Shown here in pieces: positions 1-7,377 of a stretch of 64,000 nt of DNA. Made by a program: the position numbers and the translations under genes. The notes beneath the pieces were generated by a model. The model was not told the origin of the DNA and did not search any database. It worked only from the letters and a program-made list of their open reading frames with translations. Location of the stretch: contig NZ_JBITMQ010000003.1 of assembly GCF_044466355.1 (NCBI RefSeq), positions 248,001-312,000 of the forward strand. Reading direction: 5' to 3'. Position 1 is the first letter of the stretch; every line of letters starts with the position of its first letter. Source of the stretch: Actinophytocola sp044466355 (GTDB lineage: Bacteria > Actinomycetota > Actinomycetes > Mycobacteriales > Pseudonocardiaceae).

Positions 1-1616
1 TCGTGCCCGTCACCGAGGCGCTCGGCGCCGTGTTGCGGCGCGTGATCGACGAGACGTCCCGCCAGCTCGGTGGCGCCAAGCCCGACGAGGTCCGGCTGAC
101 GCACCCCGCGCAGTGGGGTCCGGTGCGCCGCAACGTCCTCCTCGCCGCGGCCCGGCTGGCCGGGATGGGCAGCAACCTCGTCCTGGTACCGGAGCCGGTC
201 GCCGCGGCCGCCCACTTCGCCTCGTTCCCCGGGCAGCAGCTCGGCCCCGGGCAGGCGCTCGCCGTGTACGACCTCGGCGCCGGCACGTTCGACGTCGCGA
301 TCGTCGCGGCCACGCAGAACGGCTACACCGTGCTCGCCGAGGCGGGGCTGCCGGACCTCGGTGGTCTCGACGTGGACCAGGCGCTGCTGGAGCACGTCGG
401 CCGCCAGGTCTCGATCCGTGACCCAGCACGCTGGCAGAGCATCCTGCGCCCCGAGTCCACCGGCGACCGCCGTGCGCAGCGCGCGCTCCGCGAGGACGTC
501 AAGGCCGCCAAGGAAGCGCTCTCGCGCCACCCGCAGACCGAGGTGCCGCTGCCGGAACCGTTCGACGACGTGCTGGTCACGCGGGTCGAGCTGGAGGCGC
601 TGATCCGCCCCAGCCTGCTGCGCAGCGTCGAGCTGCTCGCCGCGACGATCCGCTCGACGGGCATGACGCCGGACCGGCTCGTCGGCATCTACCTGGTCGG
701 TGGCTCCAGCCGCATCCCGCTGATCGCGACGTTGATCGCCGAGCAGCTGCGGGTGGTCCCGTCGAGCCTCGACCAGCCGGAGACGGCCGTCGCGCTCGGC
801 GCGCACCACATCACGCCGGAGGGCGTCAGCCTCCGCACCAGCAACATCGGCCCGCAGGCACCGCCCACCGGCGGGTTCCACCAGCAGGCCATGCCCGCGC
901 CGATGCCCCAGCAGGCGCCGCCCCAGCCCGCACCGCTGGGTCCCGGTCCGGTTCCGGGACCGTCCAGCGCGCCCACCCCGGTCGCCGCGCAGCCCTCACC
1001 CGCGGTCGGCAACCCCGTGCTCGGGCCGCCGAGCACGGCGTTCCCCGCGCAGACCCCGGTTCCGGCGCCCACCGGCAGGCGCAGGGTCCTGCTCGGGGTG
1101 GCCGCGGTCGTGGTCCTCGCGATCGTCGCCGTCGGCGCCGTGTTCCTGCTGCGGCCGGACAGCGACCTGCCGACCGCGGAGAGCTGCGGCCAGAAGGGCG
1201 AGCCCGACGGCAACGGGTTCACGTCCTGTCTGCGGCAGCTGGCGGGCGCGGTGGCCGACAGCGGCGACTGCGAACCCGCCGACGGCGACACCGACGCGGA
1301 CGTCACGTGCTCGTTGTCCGACAGCTACCAGGTCAGCTACGCCCACGTCGCGTCCGTGGAGGACGCGCAGAAGCTCGCCAACGCGGAGCTGGGCGACATG
1401 ACCGACGGCGACCACGTCGAGGCCCAGTGGAAGGGCAACGGCCTGGACGGGCGCTGGCGGGCCGGTGTCACCGGCGGCACGGGCGTGCTCGTGTTCACCG
1501 TCAAGGACCGGCCGCTCGTCGGCTGGCTGTCCAGGACGGAACTGCGTGCGTCGGACGAGTTCACCCCGGACACGCTCGGCGACTACTTCGCCGAGCACGT
1601 GCAGCCGGGCACCTGA
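1..1616 (+). CDS. Hsp70-like ATPase with C-terminal membrane anchor (5' end missing)
   Basis: The visible 537 residues begin inside an Hsp70/actin-fold ATPase domain: the phosphate-2 motif VYDLGAGTFDVAI lies near residue 89 and the adenosine-binding motif LVGGSSRIPLI near residue 232. The real start lies upstream of the window. No DnaK substrate-binding domain follows. Instead there is a Pro/Ala/Gln-rich linker (about 280-358), one transmembrane helix (about 361-384) after TGRRR, and a roughly 150-residue exported domain with four or more cysteines. This is the architecture of actinobacterial Hsp70-like membrane proteins. By topology the ATPase is cytoplasmic and the cysteine-containing tail is extracytoplasmic. 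The substrate is unknown; a sensor or scaffold role is inference. Confidence 0.85.
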   Translation, partial: VPVTEALGAVLRRVIDETSRQLGGAKPDEVRLTHPAQWGPVRRNVLLAAARLAGMGSNLVLVPEPVAAAAHFASFPGQQLGPGQALAVYDLGAGTFDVAIVAATQNGYTVLAEAGLPDLGGLDVDQALLEHVGRQVSIRDPARWQSILRPESTGDRRAQRALREDVKAAKEALSRHPQTEVPLPEPFDDVLVTRVELEALIRPSLLRSVELLAATIRSTGMTPDRLVGIYLVGGSSRIPLIATLIAEQLRVVPSSLDQPETAVALGAHHITPEGVSLRTSNIGPQAPPTGGFHQQAMPAPMPQQAPPQPAPLGPGPVPGPSSAPTPVAAQPSPAVGNPVLGPPSTAFPAQTPVPAPTGRRRVLLGVAAVVVLAIVAVGAVFLLRPDSDLPTAESCGQKGEPDGNGFTSCLRQLAGAVADSGDCEPADGDTDADVTCSLSDSYQVSYAHVASVEDAQKLANAELGDMTDGDHVEAQWKGNGLDGRWRAGVTGGTGVLVFTVKDRPLVGWLSRTELRASDEFTPDTLGDYFAEHVQPGT

Positions 1617-1617
1617 C

Positions 1618-1731
1618 CTAACGCCGGTTCCGCAGCGCCATCACGCCGATCACGATCGCGGCCACCAGGACGCCGATGATGCCGATGTCGATGAGCACCG
1701 ACTCGAGGCCGGTCGGTTCGAGGTCGACCAT
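1618..1731 (-). CDS. 37-residue single-pass membrane peptide
   Basis: A short minus-strand frame encodes 37 residues, from MVDLEPTGLESVLIDIGIIG to ALRNRR. It has an acidic N-terminus, one hydrophobic helix of about 20 residues and a basic C-terminus, so an N-out/C-in single-pass orientation is likely. A GGGAGA Shine-Dalgarno lies 7-8 bases before the ATG, which supports real translation. It is antiparallel to both neighbours and sits in the 160-bp gap before the DUF3046 gene. No family is recognised. Its size is below most gene-finder cut-offs. Confidence 0.6.
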   Translation of the reverse strand: MVDLEPTGLESVLIDIGIIGVLVAAIVIGVMALRNRR

Positions 1732-1775
1732 GACCGGATTCTCCCAGATCCGGGCGGACTCGTAGGCTGGCACCG

Positions 1776-1970
1776 ATGCGTATCACGGTGTTCCGCAAGC
1801 TCATGGCCCACGAATTCGGCGACGTGCGGGCCGACATGCTCGCCCGGGACCACGTCTTCAGCTCGCTGGGCGGGCGCACGGTGGACCAGGCGCTGGAGGC
1901 CGGGGTCGAGCCGAAGGAGATCTGGCGGGCGGTGTGCGACGCGTTCGAGGTGCCCGCCGAGCGACGGTAG
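1776..1970 (+). CDS. DUF3046 family protein
   Basis: A 64-residue protein beginning MRITVFRKLMAHEFGDVRAD. It is a full-length match in character to DUF3046, a small actinobacterial family usually encoded just upstream of recA. Features typical of the family are the FRKLM...FG start, the central HVFSSLGGRT segment and the C-terminal IWRAVCDAFEVP. It is probably soluble and helical, without a signal peptide. No biochemical function is established. The position directly before the recA promoter region fits conserved synteny but does not by itself show a repair role. Confidence 0.85.
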   Translation: MRITVFRKLMAHEFGDVRADMLARDHVFSSLGGRTVDQALEAGVEPKEIWRAVCDAFEVPAERR

Positions 1971-2004
1971 GGAGCGGCGTCCGCAACGGCGTGTCGGCGC
2001 CGGC

Positions 2005-2020
2005 TCGAACAAGCGTTCGG
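2005..2020. promoter_or_regulatory. LexA (SOS) box upstream of recA
   Basis: The sequence TCGAAC-AAGC-GTTCGG matches the actinobacterial SOS box TCGAAC-N4-GTTCGA at 11 of 12 defined bases. It lies about 130 bp upstream of the recA start, so LexA repression of a distal recA promoter is expected. Confidence 0.85.
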
Positions 2021-2028
2021 CTAGCCTG

Positions 2029-2056
2029 TTGTCCACAACAGGGTGAGTTGTCCACA
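2029..2056 (+). promoter_or_regulatory. Two DnaA-box-like 9-mers upstream of recA
   Basis: TTGTCCACA occurs twice (2029-2037 and 2048-2056), 19 bp apart on the same strand. It equals the GC-rich actinobacterial DnaA box. The first copy lies in a 14-bp palindrome TGTTGTCCACAACA. They sit between the SOS box and the proximal promoter. DnaA binding is inference from sequence. Confidence 0.5.
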
Positions 2057-2078
2057 GGACGGGCCCCTCAGCCCGAAA

Positions 2079-2101
2079 TTGTCGGTGCTTGCCGTTAGCG
2101 T
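2079..2101 (+). promoter_or_regulatory. RecA-NDp type (PafBC-dependent) promoter of recA
   Basis: TTGTCGGTG, an 8-base spacer, then TAGCGT fits every defined base of the mycobacterial RecA-NDp consensus TTGTCRGTG-N8-TAN3T. That promoter class drives LexA/RecA-independent DNA-damage induction through PafBC. It ends 49 bp before the recA ATG, so recA should have two damage-responsive inputs. Confidence 0.8.
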
Positions 2102-2150
2102 CGCCGGCGTGAGTGCAAAGCGGTCTAAGAACAGTCAAGGTGGATCCCAG

Positions 2151-3200
2151 ATGGCACCAGCAGCACCCGATCGCGCGAAGGCGTTGGAACTGGCCCTCGC
2201 CCAGATCGACAAGAACTTCGGCAAGGGTTCGGTCATGCGCCTCGGCGACGAGGGCAGGGCCCCGATCGAGGTCATCCCGACCGGCTCCATCGCGTTGGAC
2301 ATCGCGCTGGGCATCGGTGGCCTCCCACGCGGCAGGGTCGTGGAGATCTACGGCCCTGAGTCGTCCGGTAAGACGACCGTCGCCCTGCACGCCGTGGCCA
2401 ACGCGCAGCGCAACGGCGGCATCGCGGCGTTCATCGACGCGGAACACGCGCTCGACCCCGAGTACGCGAAGGCGCTCGGCGTCGACACCGACGCGCTGCT
2501 GGTGTCCCAGCCGGACACCGGTGAGCAGGCGCTCGAGATCGCGGACATGCTGATCCGCTCCGGCGCGCTCGACATCCTGGTCATCGACTCCGTGGCGGCG
2601 CTCGTGCCCCGCGCCGAGATCGAGGGCGAGATGGGTGACAGCCACGTCGGTCTGCAGGCCCGCCTGATGAGCCAGGCGCTGCGGAAGATCACCGGTGCGC
2701 TCAACGCGTCCGGCACCACCGCGATCTTCATCAACCAGCTGCGTGAGAAGGTCGGCGTGATGTTCGGCTCACCGGAGACCACGACCGGTGGCAAGGCGCT
2801 GAAGTTCTACGCGTCCGTGCGCCTGGACGTCCGTCGCATCGAGACGCTGAAGGACGGCGGCGAGGCGGTCGGCAACCGGACCCGCGTCAAGGTCGTGAAG
2901 AACAAGGTCGCGCCGCCGTTCAAGCAGGCCGAGTTCGACATCCTCTACGGCAAGGGCGTGTCTCGCGAGGGCTCGCTCATCGACATGGGCGTCGAGCACG
3001 GCATCGTGCGCAAGTCCGGCGCCTGGTACACGTACGAGGGCGACCAGCTCGGCCAGGGCAAGGAGAACGCGCGGAAGTTCCTGCTCGAGAACCCGGACAT
3101 CGCCAACGAGATCGAGAAGCGGATCAAAGACAAGCTCGGTGTCGGCGCGAAGCTCGACGCCGACGCCACCGAGCCCGCGCCCGCCCCGGTGGACTTCTAG
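2151..3200 (+). CDS. recA: Recombinase RecA
   Basis: RecA forms ATP-dependent filaments on single-stranded DNA, catalyses strand exchange and triggers LexA self-cleavage. The 349-residue product has Walker A GPESSGKTT, Walker B ILVIDSVAALVP and the IFINQLREKVGVMFG region, collinear with bacterial RecA. No intein interrupts it, unlike some mycobacterial recA genes. The ATG chosen (MAPAAPDRAKALELALAQ) has an AAGGTGG Shine-Dalgarno at good spacing. The frame is open further upstream, but that part crosses the promoter elements. recX follows after 3 bp, giving the usual recA-recX operon in which RecX tempers RecA. Confidence 0.97.
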   Translation: MAPAAPDRAKALELALAQIDKNFGKGSVMRLGDEGRAPIEVIPTGSIALDIALGIGGLPRGRVVEIYGPESSGKTTVALHAVANAQRNGGIAAFIDAEHALDPEYAKALGVDTDALLVSQPDTGEQALEIADMLIRSGALDILVIDSVAALVPRAEIEGEMGDSHVGLQARLMSQALRKITGALNASGTTAIFINQLREKVGVMFGSPETTTGGKALKFYASVRLDVRRIETLKDGGEAVGNRTRVKVVKNKVAPPFKQAEFDILYGKGVSREGSLIDMGVEHGIVRKSGAWYTYEGDQLGQGKENARKFLLENPDIANEIEKRIKDKLGVGAKLDADATEPAPAPVDF

Positions 3201-3203
3201 CCG

Positions 3204-3764
3204 GTGGCAGGCCGTCGAGGAAGCCGGAGGCCGAACGACGACGCGGTCTCCGGCGCGGACCAGCGCGCCCCGAAGCCGCCGGACGACCCGGTCGCGCAGG
3301 CGAAGGAGATCTGCCTGCGCCTGCTGACCGCGCGCCCGCGGACGCGGGCCGAGCTGGCGCAGGCGCTCGCCCGCAAGGGGGTGGAGGAGGACGTGGCGTC
3401 GCAGGTGCTGGAGCGCCTCGACGAGGTCGGTCTGATCGACGACGCCGCGTTCGCCGAGGTGTGGGTGCGGTCGCGGCACAGCTACCAGGGGTTGAGTCGC
3501 CGCGCGCTGGCGATGGAACTGCGGCGCAAGGGGGTCGCGGACGAGTCCGCCCAGGAGGCGCTCGCCACGGTGGACTCCGACGCCGAGGAGGAGCGGGCTC
3601 GGGCGCTGGTGCGCAAGCGTCTGCGGTCACTCGGCGACGCCGAGGAGGCCGTGAAGGTGCGCAAGCTGGTGGGGATGCTGGCCCGGAAGGGCTACGGCGA
3701 GGGGCTGGCCTACCGAGTGGTGAAGGACGAGGTCCGGACCTCACTGCTCGACGACGCTCTGTGA
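3204..3764 (+). CDS. recX: Regulatory protein RecX
   Basis: A 186-residue RecX-type protein that binds RecA filaments and limits recombinase and co-protease activity. The body from about residue 30 (AQAKEICLRLLTARPRTRAE) is the three-helix-repeat RecX fold. The signature segments VGLIDDAAFAEVWVRSR and GLSRRALAMELRRKGV are present. The N-terminal 25 residues are a variable charged extension. The GTG start lies only 3 bp after the recA stop and lacks its own Shine-Dalgarno, so it is probably translated by coupling. Confidence 0.94.
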   Translation: MAGRRGSRRPNDDAVSGADQRAPKPPDDPVAQAKEICLRLLTARPRTRAELAQALARKGVEEDVASQVLERLDEVGLIDDAAFAEVWVRSRHSYQGLSRRALAMELRRKGVADESAQEALATVDSDAEEERARALVRKRLRSLGDAEEAVKVRKLVGMLARKGYGEGLAYRVVKDEVRTSLLDDAL

Positions 3765-3837
3765 GCTGATTCCCGGTGGTGGGGGCCTCGGGCTGATCTC
3801 GGGACCGCGGTCTGGGCTTGTCGAAGATTTTGGCTTG

Positions 3838-3880
3838 GACGGCCTGCCTGCCCTCCCGCCGGGAGGGCAGGCAGGCCGTC
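3838..3880 (+). terminator. Perfect 20-bp hairpin after recX, part of a dispersed repeat
   Basis: GACGGCCTGCCTGCCCTCCC pairs perfectly with its downstream complement across a 3-base loop and is followed by TTTGTGGG. It lies 73 bp after the recX stop, so it probably ends the recA-recX transcript. The right arm and downstream bases, plus sequence upstream of the left arm, recur at about 50.76-50.99 kb, so it belongs to a dispersed repeat. Confidence 0.75.
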
Positions 3881-4578
3881 TTTGTGGGCTTTCGCCCGGC
3901 TTGCGCGATGTTGCGGGCCGGGGGCGCAGGGCCCGCCGTTTTCGTTCGGAACCTCTTCGGCTCGGAAGTTACTCGTGGGTATTTCCGTTGGCTTCATATG
4001 TTTTGCCTGGTGGTGCCTGTCCGGGCAGTGTCCTCACGGGACGGTGTCGCCTGTTGTCGGGGAAGTTTCACCGAATCGCAACCTTGCGTGTCGGTGGCGC
4101 GCTTGGCTTCGTGCGCGGGTTCTTCTTGATCGATCGCGTGATTTGGGCCATGTGTGTAGGGCGTCCTAACTAAGTGTTGCATTCTGTATGCAATGCGTTC
4201 TCCTAAACGGCGGAACGGTGTGAATTCCGCGTAGTGGAGCCGAATTCGCTGCTTCGGCGCGGTTGTTCCGCGAAGGCCGGGTGCACGGAGTACGGTCTGG
4301 GTTCGAGGTCGCCGACGGGCGTGCCCCAGGACACCTTCTGTGCAGGCCGCTCACCGGCGCTTTCCCAGCGTGTGGTACTTCTCCTCTTGCCACCGACGGC
4401 ACAGTTGGCGGCTCGGCGGTCGTCTCCCGTGGCGGCGTCGCCGAAGGGGAGTGGACCGTAGGAAGGTGTCGACGATGCCGACCCATCGCGCACCGGGTGT
4501 GACACGCGGAACGCCGCCGCTGGCACAGATCGCGGTTAGTCTCTGACAAACAAATCGTTCCGGAGTCGAGGACAAACA
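3881..4578. other. Intergenic region before the succinate dehydrogenase operon
   Basis: About 700 bases with no convincing gene. The open frames here have atypical, Cys/Arg-rich translations and no good ribosome binding site. The first half is lower in GC than its surroundings, which could mean a decayed insertion, but no family is recognisable. It contains the palindrome at 4177-4193. It ends with the sdh leader, where GAGGA lies 7-8 bases before the ATG. No clear sigma-A -35/-10 pair could be fixed. Confidence 0.5.
4177..4193. promoter_or_regulatory. Palindromic operator-like site (GntR type?)
   Basis: TTGCAT-TCTGT-ATGCAA is a perfect 6-bp inverted repeat with a 5-base centre. It shares 13 of 17 positions with the reverse complement of a second palindrome at 43501-43517. 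The layout resembles FadR/GntR-family operators (TNG-N-CNA type). The cognate regulator is not in the window. Confidence 0.4.
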
Positions 4579-5379
4579 ATGAAGGCAGGCGTCGGTGCCC
4601 CCGAACGGGCGCAAATTACCGAGCGCACGTATCGGACCGACCGTTGGTGGGCCTACCCGCTGAGTACTGGTGGGATCCTGCTGTTCTTCACCGCGTACGC
4701 GCTGGTCCGCTACTTCATGAACGACCACTACTGGGCGGCGGAGGAGCACTACCTCACGCCCATGTACTCGCCGTGCGTCAACGAGGCGTGCGTCCCGGGC
4801 TCCAGCCACTTCGGTGAGTTCATCCCGACCTACCCGGCGTGGATCCCGATCGGCATCATCACCTTCCTGGTGCTCCTCGGTTTCCGGGCGACCTGCTACT
4901 ACTACCGCAAGGCCGCCTACCGGTCCCTGATGTTCTCCCCGGCCGCGTGCGCCGTCCCCGAGCCGGCCAAGAAGTACTCCGGCGAGCGCAAGTTCCCGTA
5001 CATCTTCACCAACGGGCACCGCTACTTCTTCTACGCCGCGCTCCTCTTCGCCGGCATCAACGTCTACGACGCGGTGCTTGCCTTCCACGGCAAGGACGGC
5101 GGCATCGGCATGGGCCTCGGCACGATCATCATCCTGATCAACGTGGTGTTCCTCGTGCTGTACACGCTGTCCTGCCACGCGTGCCGGCACATCATCGGCG
5201 GCAAGCTGAAGCACTTCTCGAAGCATCCGATCCGCTACCGCTACTGGCAGTTCGTGTCCAAGCTCAACCCGCGGCACGGCCAGTTCGCCATGATCTCGCT
5301 CTTCACGGTGATCATCACGGACGCCTACATCATGGCGGTGGCCGCGGGCTGGATCACCGATCTGCGGATCTTCAACTGA
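4579..5379 (+). CDS. sdhC: Succinate dehydrogenase membrane anchor subunit (Sdh1 type)
   Basis: A 266-residue integral membrane protein with five predicted helices (about 29-47, 86-107, 148-170, 178-199, 236-258). It corresponds to the single large anchor of the mycobacterial Sdh1 complex (Rv0249c type), which holds the catalytic subunits on the membrane and passes electrons to menaquinone. Histidines near helix ends (147, 200, 204) are candidate cofactor or quinone-site residues; that assignment is inference. It is first in an operon, 17 bp before the flavoprotein gene. The ATG has GAGGA at good spacing. Confidence 0.9.
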   Translation: MKAGVGAPERAQITERTYRTDRWWAYPLSTGGILLFFTAYALVRYFMNDHYWAAEEHYLTPMYSPCVNEACVPGSSHFGEFIPTYPAWIPIGIITFLVLLGFRATCYYYRKAAYRSLMFSPAACAVPEPAKKYSGERKFPYIFTNGHRYFFYAALLFAGINVYDAVLAFHGKDGGIGMGLGTIIILINVVFLVLYTLSCHACRHIIGGKLKHFSKHPIRYRYWQFVSKLNPRHGQFAMISLFTVIITDAYIMAVAAGWITDLRIFN

Positions 5380-5396
5380 GGGACTGAGAAGGAACC

Positions 5397-7304
5397 ATGG
5401 TTCAGGTTCAGGTCGAGCGATACGACTACGACGTCATCGTCATCGGTGCGGGTGGCGCCGGTCTGCGAGCCGCCATCGAGGCCCGGCAGCAGGGCAAGAA
5501 GACCGCGATCATCTCGAAGTCGCTCTTCGGCAAGGCCCACACCGTCATGGCAGAGGGCGGCTGCGCCGCCTCGATGGGCAACGTCAACGAGAAGGACAAC
5601 TGGCAGGTCCACTTCCGCGACACGATGCGCGGCGGGAAGTTCCTCAACAACTGGCGGATGGCCGAGCTGCACGCCAAGGAGGCCCCGGAGCGCGTCTGGG
5701 AGCTGGAGACCTACGGTGCGCTGTTCGACCGCACCAAGGACGGCAAGATCAGCCAGCGCAACTTCGGTGGCCACACCTACCCGCGCCTCGCGCACGTCGG
5801 TGACCGCACCGGCCTCGAGATGATCCGCACCATGCAGCAGAAGATCGTCTCGCTGCAGCAGGAGGACTTCGCGGAGTTCGGTGACTACGAGGCCAAGCTG
5901 AAGGTCTTCCCCGAGTGCACGGTCACCGAGCTGATCAAGGACGGCGACCGGATCGCGGGCGCGTTCGGCTACTGGCGCGACTCCGGCAAGTTCGTCCTCT
6001 TCGAGGCGCCCGCCATCGTGCTGGCGACCGGCGGCATCGGCAAGTCGTTCAAGGTCACCTCGAACTCCTGGGAGTACACCGGCGACGGCCACGCGCTGGC
6101 ACTGCGCGCGGGCGCCACGCTGATCAACATGGAGTTCGTCCAGTTCCACCCGACCGGCATGGTCTGGCCGCCGTCGGTGAAGGGCATCCTCGTCACCGAG
6201 GGCGTCCGCGGTGACGGTGGTGTGCTGAAGAACTCCGACGGCAAGCGCTTCATGTTCGAGTACATCCCGGACGTGTTCAAGGGCCAGTACGCGGAGACCG
6301 AGCAGGAGGCCGACGGCTGGTACGCCGACCAGGACAACAACCGCCGCACCCCCGACCTGCTGCCCCGTGACGAGGTCGCCCGCGCGATCAACTCCGAGGT
6401 CAAGGCGGGCCGTGGCTCACCCCACGGCGGCGTGTTCCTGGACATCGCGAGCCGCCTCCCCGCCGAGGAGATCAAGCGGCGCCTGCCGTCGATGTACCAC
6501 CAGTTCAAGGAGCTGGCGGACGTCGACATCACCGCGCAGCCCATGGAGGTCGGCCCGACCTGCCACTACGTCATGGGTGGCATCGAGGTCGACCCCGACA
6601 CCGCGTCGTCGATCGTGCCCGGCCTGTTCGCGGCCGGTGAGGTCGCGGGCGGCATGCACGGCTCCAACCGGCTCGGTGGCAACTCGCTGTCCGACCTGAT
6701 CGTGTTCGGCCGCCGCGCCGGTCTCGGCGCGTCGGAGTACGTGGACGCGCTCGACCAGCGCCCGAAGATCTCCGAGTCCAATGTGGACGGCGCGGCCGAG
6801 CGTGCGGTGAACCCGTTCGACTACCCGGCGGGCGGCCAGTCGGAGAACCCGTACACCATCCACGCCGAGCTGCAGCAGTCGATGAACGACCTCGTCGGCA
6901 TCATCCGCAAGGAAGAGGAAGTCCAGCAGGCGCTGGACAAGCTCGAGGAGCTGAAGGCGCGGGTGAAGAACGTGGCCGTCGAGGGTCGCCGCGAGTTCAA
7001 CCCCGGCTGGCACCTCGCGCTCGACCTGCGCAACATGCTGCTCGTCAGCGAGTGCGTCGCGAAGGCCGCGCTGATGCGCACGGAGAGCCGAGGCGGCCAC
7101 ACCCGCGACGACTTCCCCGGCATGGACTCCCAGTGGCGCAACACCTTGCTCGTGTGCGAGGCCTACGACCAGGGTGCGAAGGTCACGCCGAAGGAGCAGG
7201 TGCCGATGCGCGAGGACCTGCTCGAGCTGTTCGAGCTGTCCGAGCTCGAGAAGTACTACACGGATGAGGAACTGGCCGCTCATCCTCAGAGGGGTGAGTC
7301 ATGA
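5397..7304 (+). CDS. sdhA: Succinate dehydrogenase flavoprotein subunit
   Basis: This subunit oxidises succinate to fumarate with covalently bound FAD. The 635-residue protein starts with the dinucleotide-binding motif VIGAGGAGLRAA. Other family landmarks are AHTVMAEGG, containing the FAD-linking histidine region, the substrate-site motif FHPTGM, EGVRGDGG, and GSNRLGGNSLSDLIVFGRRA near residue 420. The length matches the Rv0248c type rather than the shorter mitochondrial type. The upstream gene is the anchor. Its stop overlaps a repeat that spans the 73-bp gap to the iron-sulfur subunit. Confidence 0.96.
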   Translation: MVQVQVERYDYDVIVIGAGGAGLRAAIEARQQGKKTAIISKSLFGKAHTVMAEGGCAASMGNVNEKDNWQVHFRDTMRGGKFLNNWRMAELHAKEAPERVWELETYGALFDRTKDGKISQRNFGGHTYPRLAHVGDRTGLEMIRTMQQKIVSLQQEDFAEFGDYEAKLKVFPECTVTELIKDGDRIAGAFGYWRDSGKFVLFEAPAIVLATGGIGKSFKVTSNSWEYTGDGHALALRAGATLINMEFVQFHPTGMVWPPSVKGILVTEGVRGDGGVLKNSDGKRFMFEYIPDVFKGQYAETEQEADGWYADQDNNRRTPDLLPRDEVARAINSEVKAGRGSPHGGVFLDIASRLPAEEIKRRLPSMYHQFKELADVDITAQPMEVGPTCHYVMGGIEVDPDTASSIVPGLFAAGEVAGGMHGSNRLGGNSLSDLIVFGRRAGLGASEYVDALDQRPKISESNVDGAAERAVNPFDYPAGGQSENPYTIHAELQQSMNDLVGIIRKEEEVQQALDKLEELKARVKNVAVEGRREFNPGWHLALDLRNMLLVSECVAKAALMRTESRGGHTRDDFPGMDSQWRNTLLVCEAYDQGAKVTPKEQVPMREDLLELFELSELEKYYTDEELAAHPQRGES

Positions 7305-7377
7305 GCGGAGCTTGCGGAGCGAATCAACAAAGCTGGGCGACCCGCGAGCGGCCGCTCGGAGCCTGCGAGGAGCGGTC
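7303..7377 (+). repeat. Dispersed roughly 80-bp repeat, copy 1 (sdhA-sdhB junction)
   Basis: This stretch aligns nearly base for base with 43568-43644, upstream of the deacetylase gene. It begins AGCGGAGCTTGCGGAGCGAA, contains the palindrome CGAGCGGCCGCTCG and ends GCGAGGAGCGG, which is the ribosome binding site of sdhB. Its first 20 bases are a shorter repeat core found elsewhere in the window. Confidence 0.85.

Noticed and set aside
2151..3200. Intein in recA
   Set aside because: The gene is collinear with normal RecA over its whole 349 residues, so no insertion is present.
3818..4173. Plus-strand open frames of 95-112 codons after recX
   Set aside because: They start inside the hairpin repeat, overlap each other in different frames, have Cys/Arg/Trp-rich translations and no ribosome binding site.
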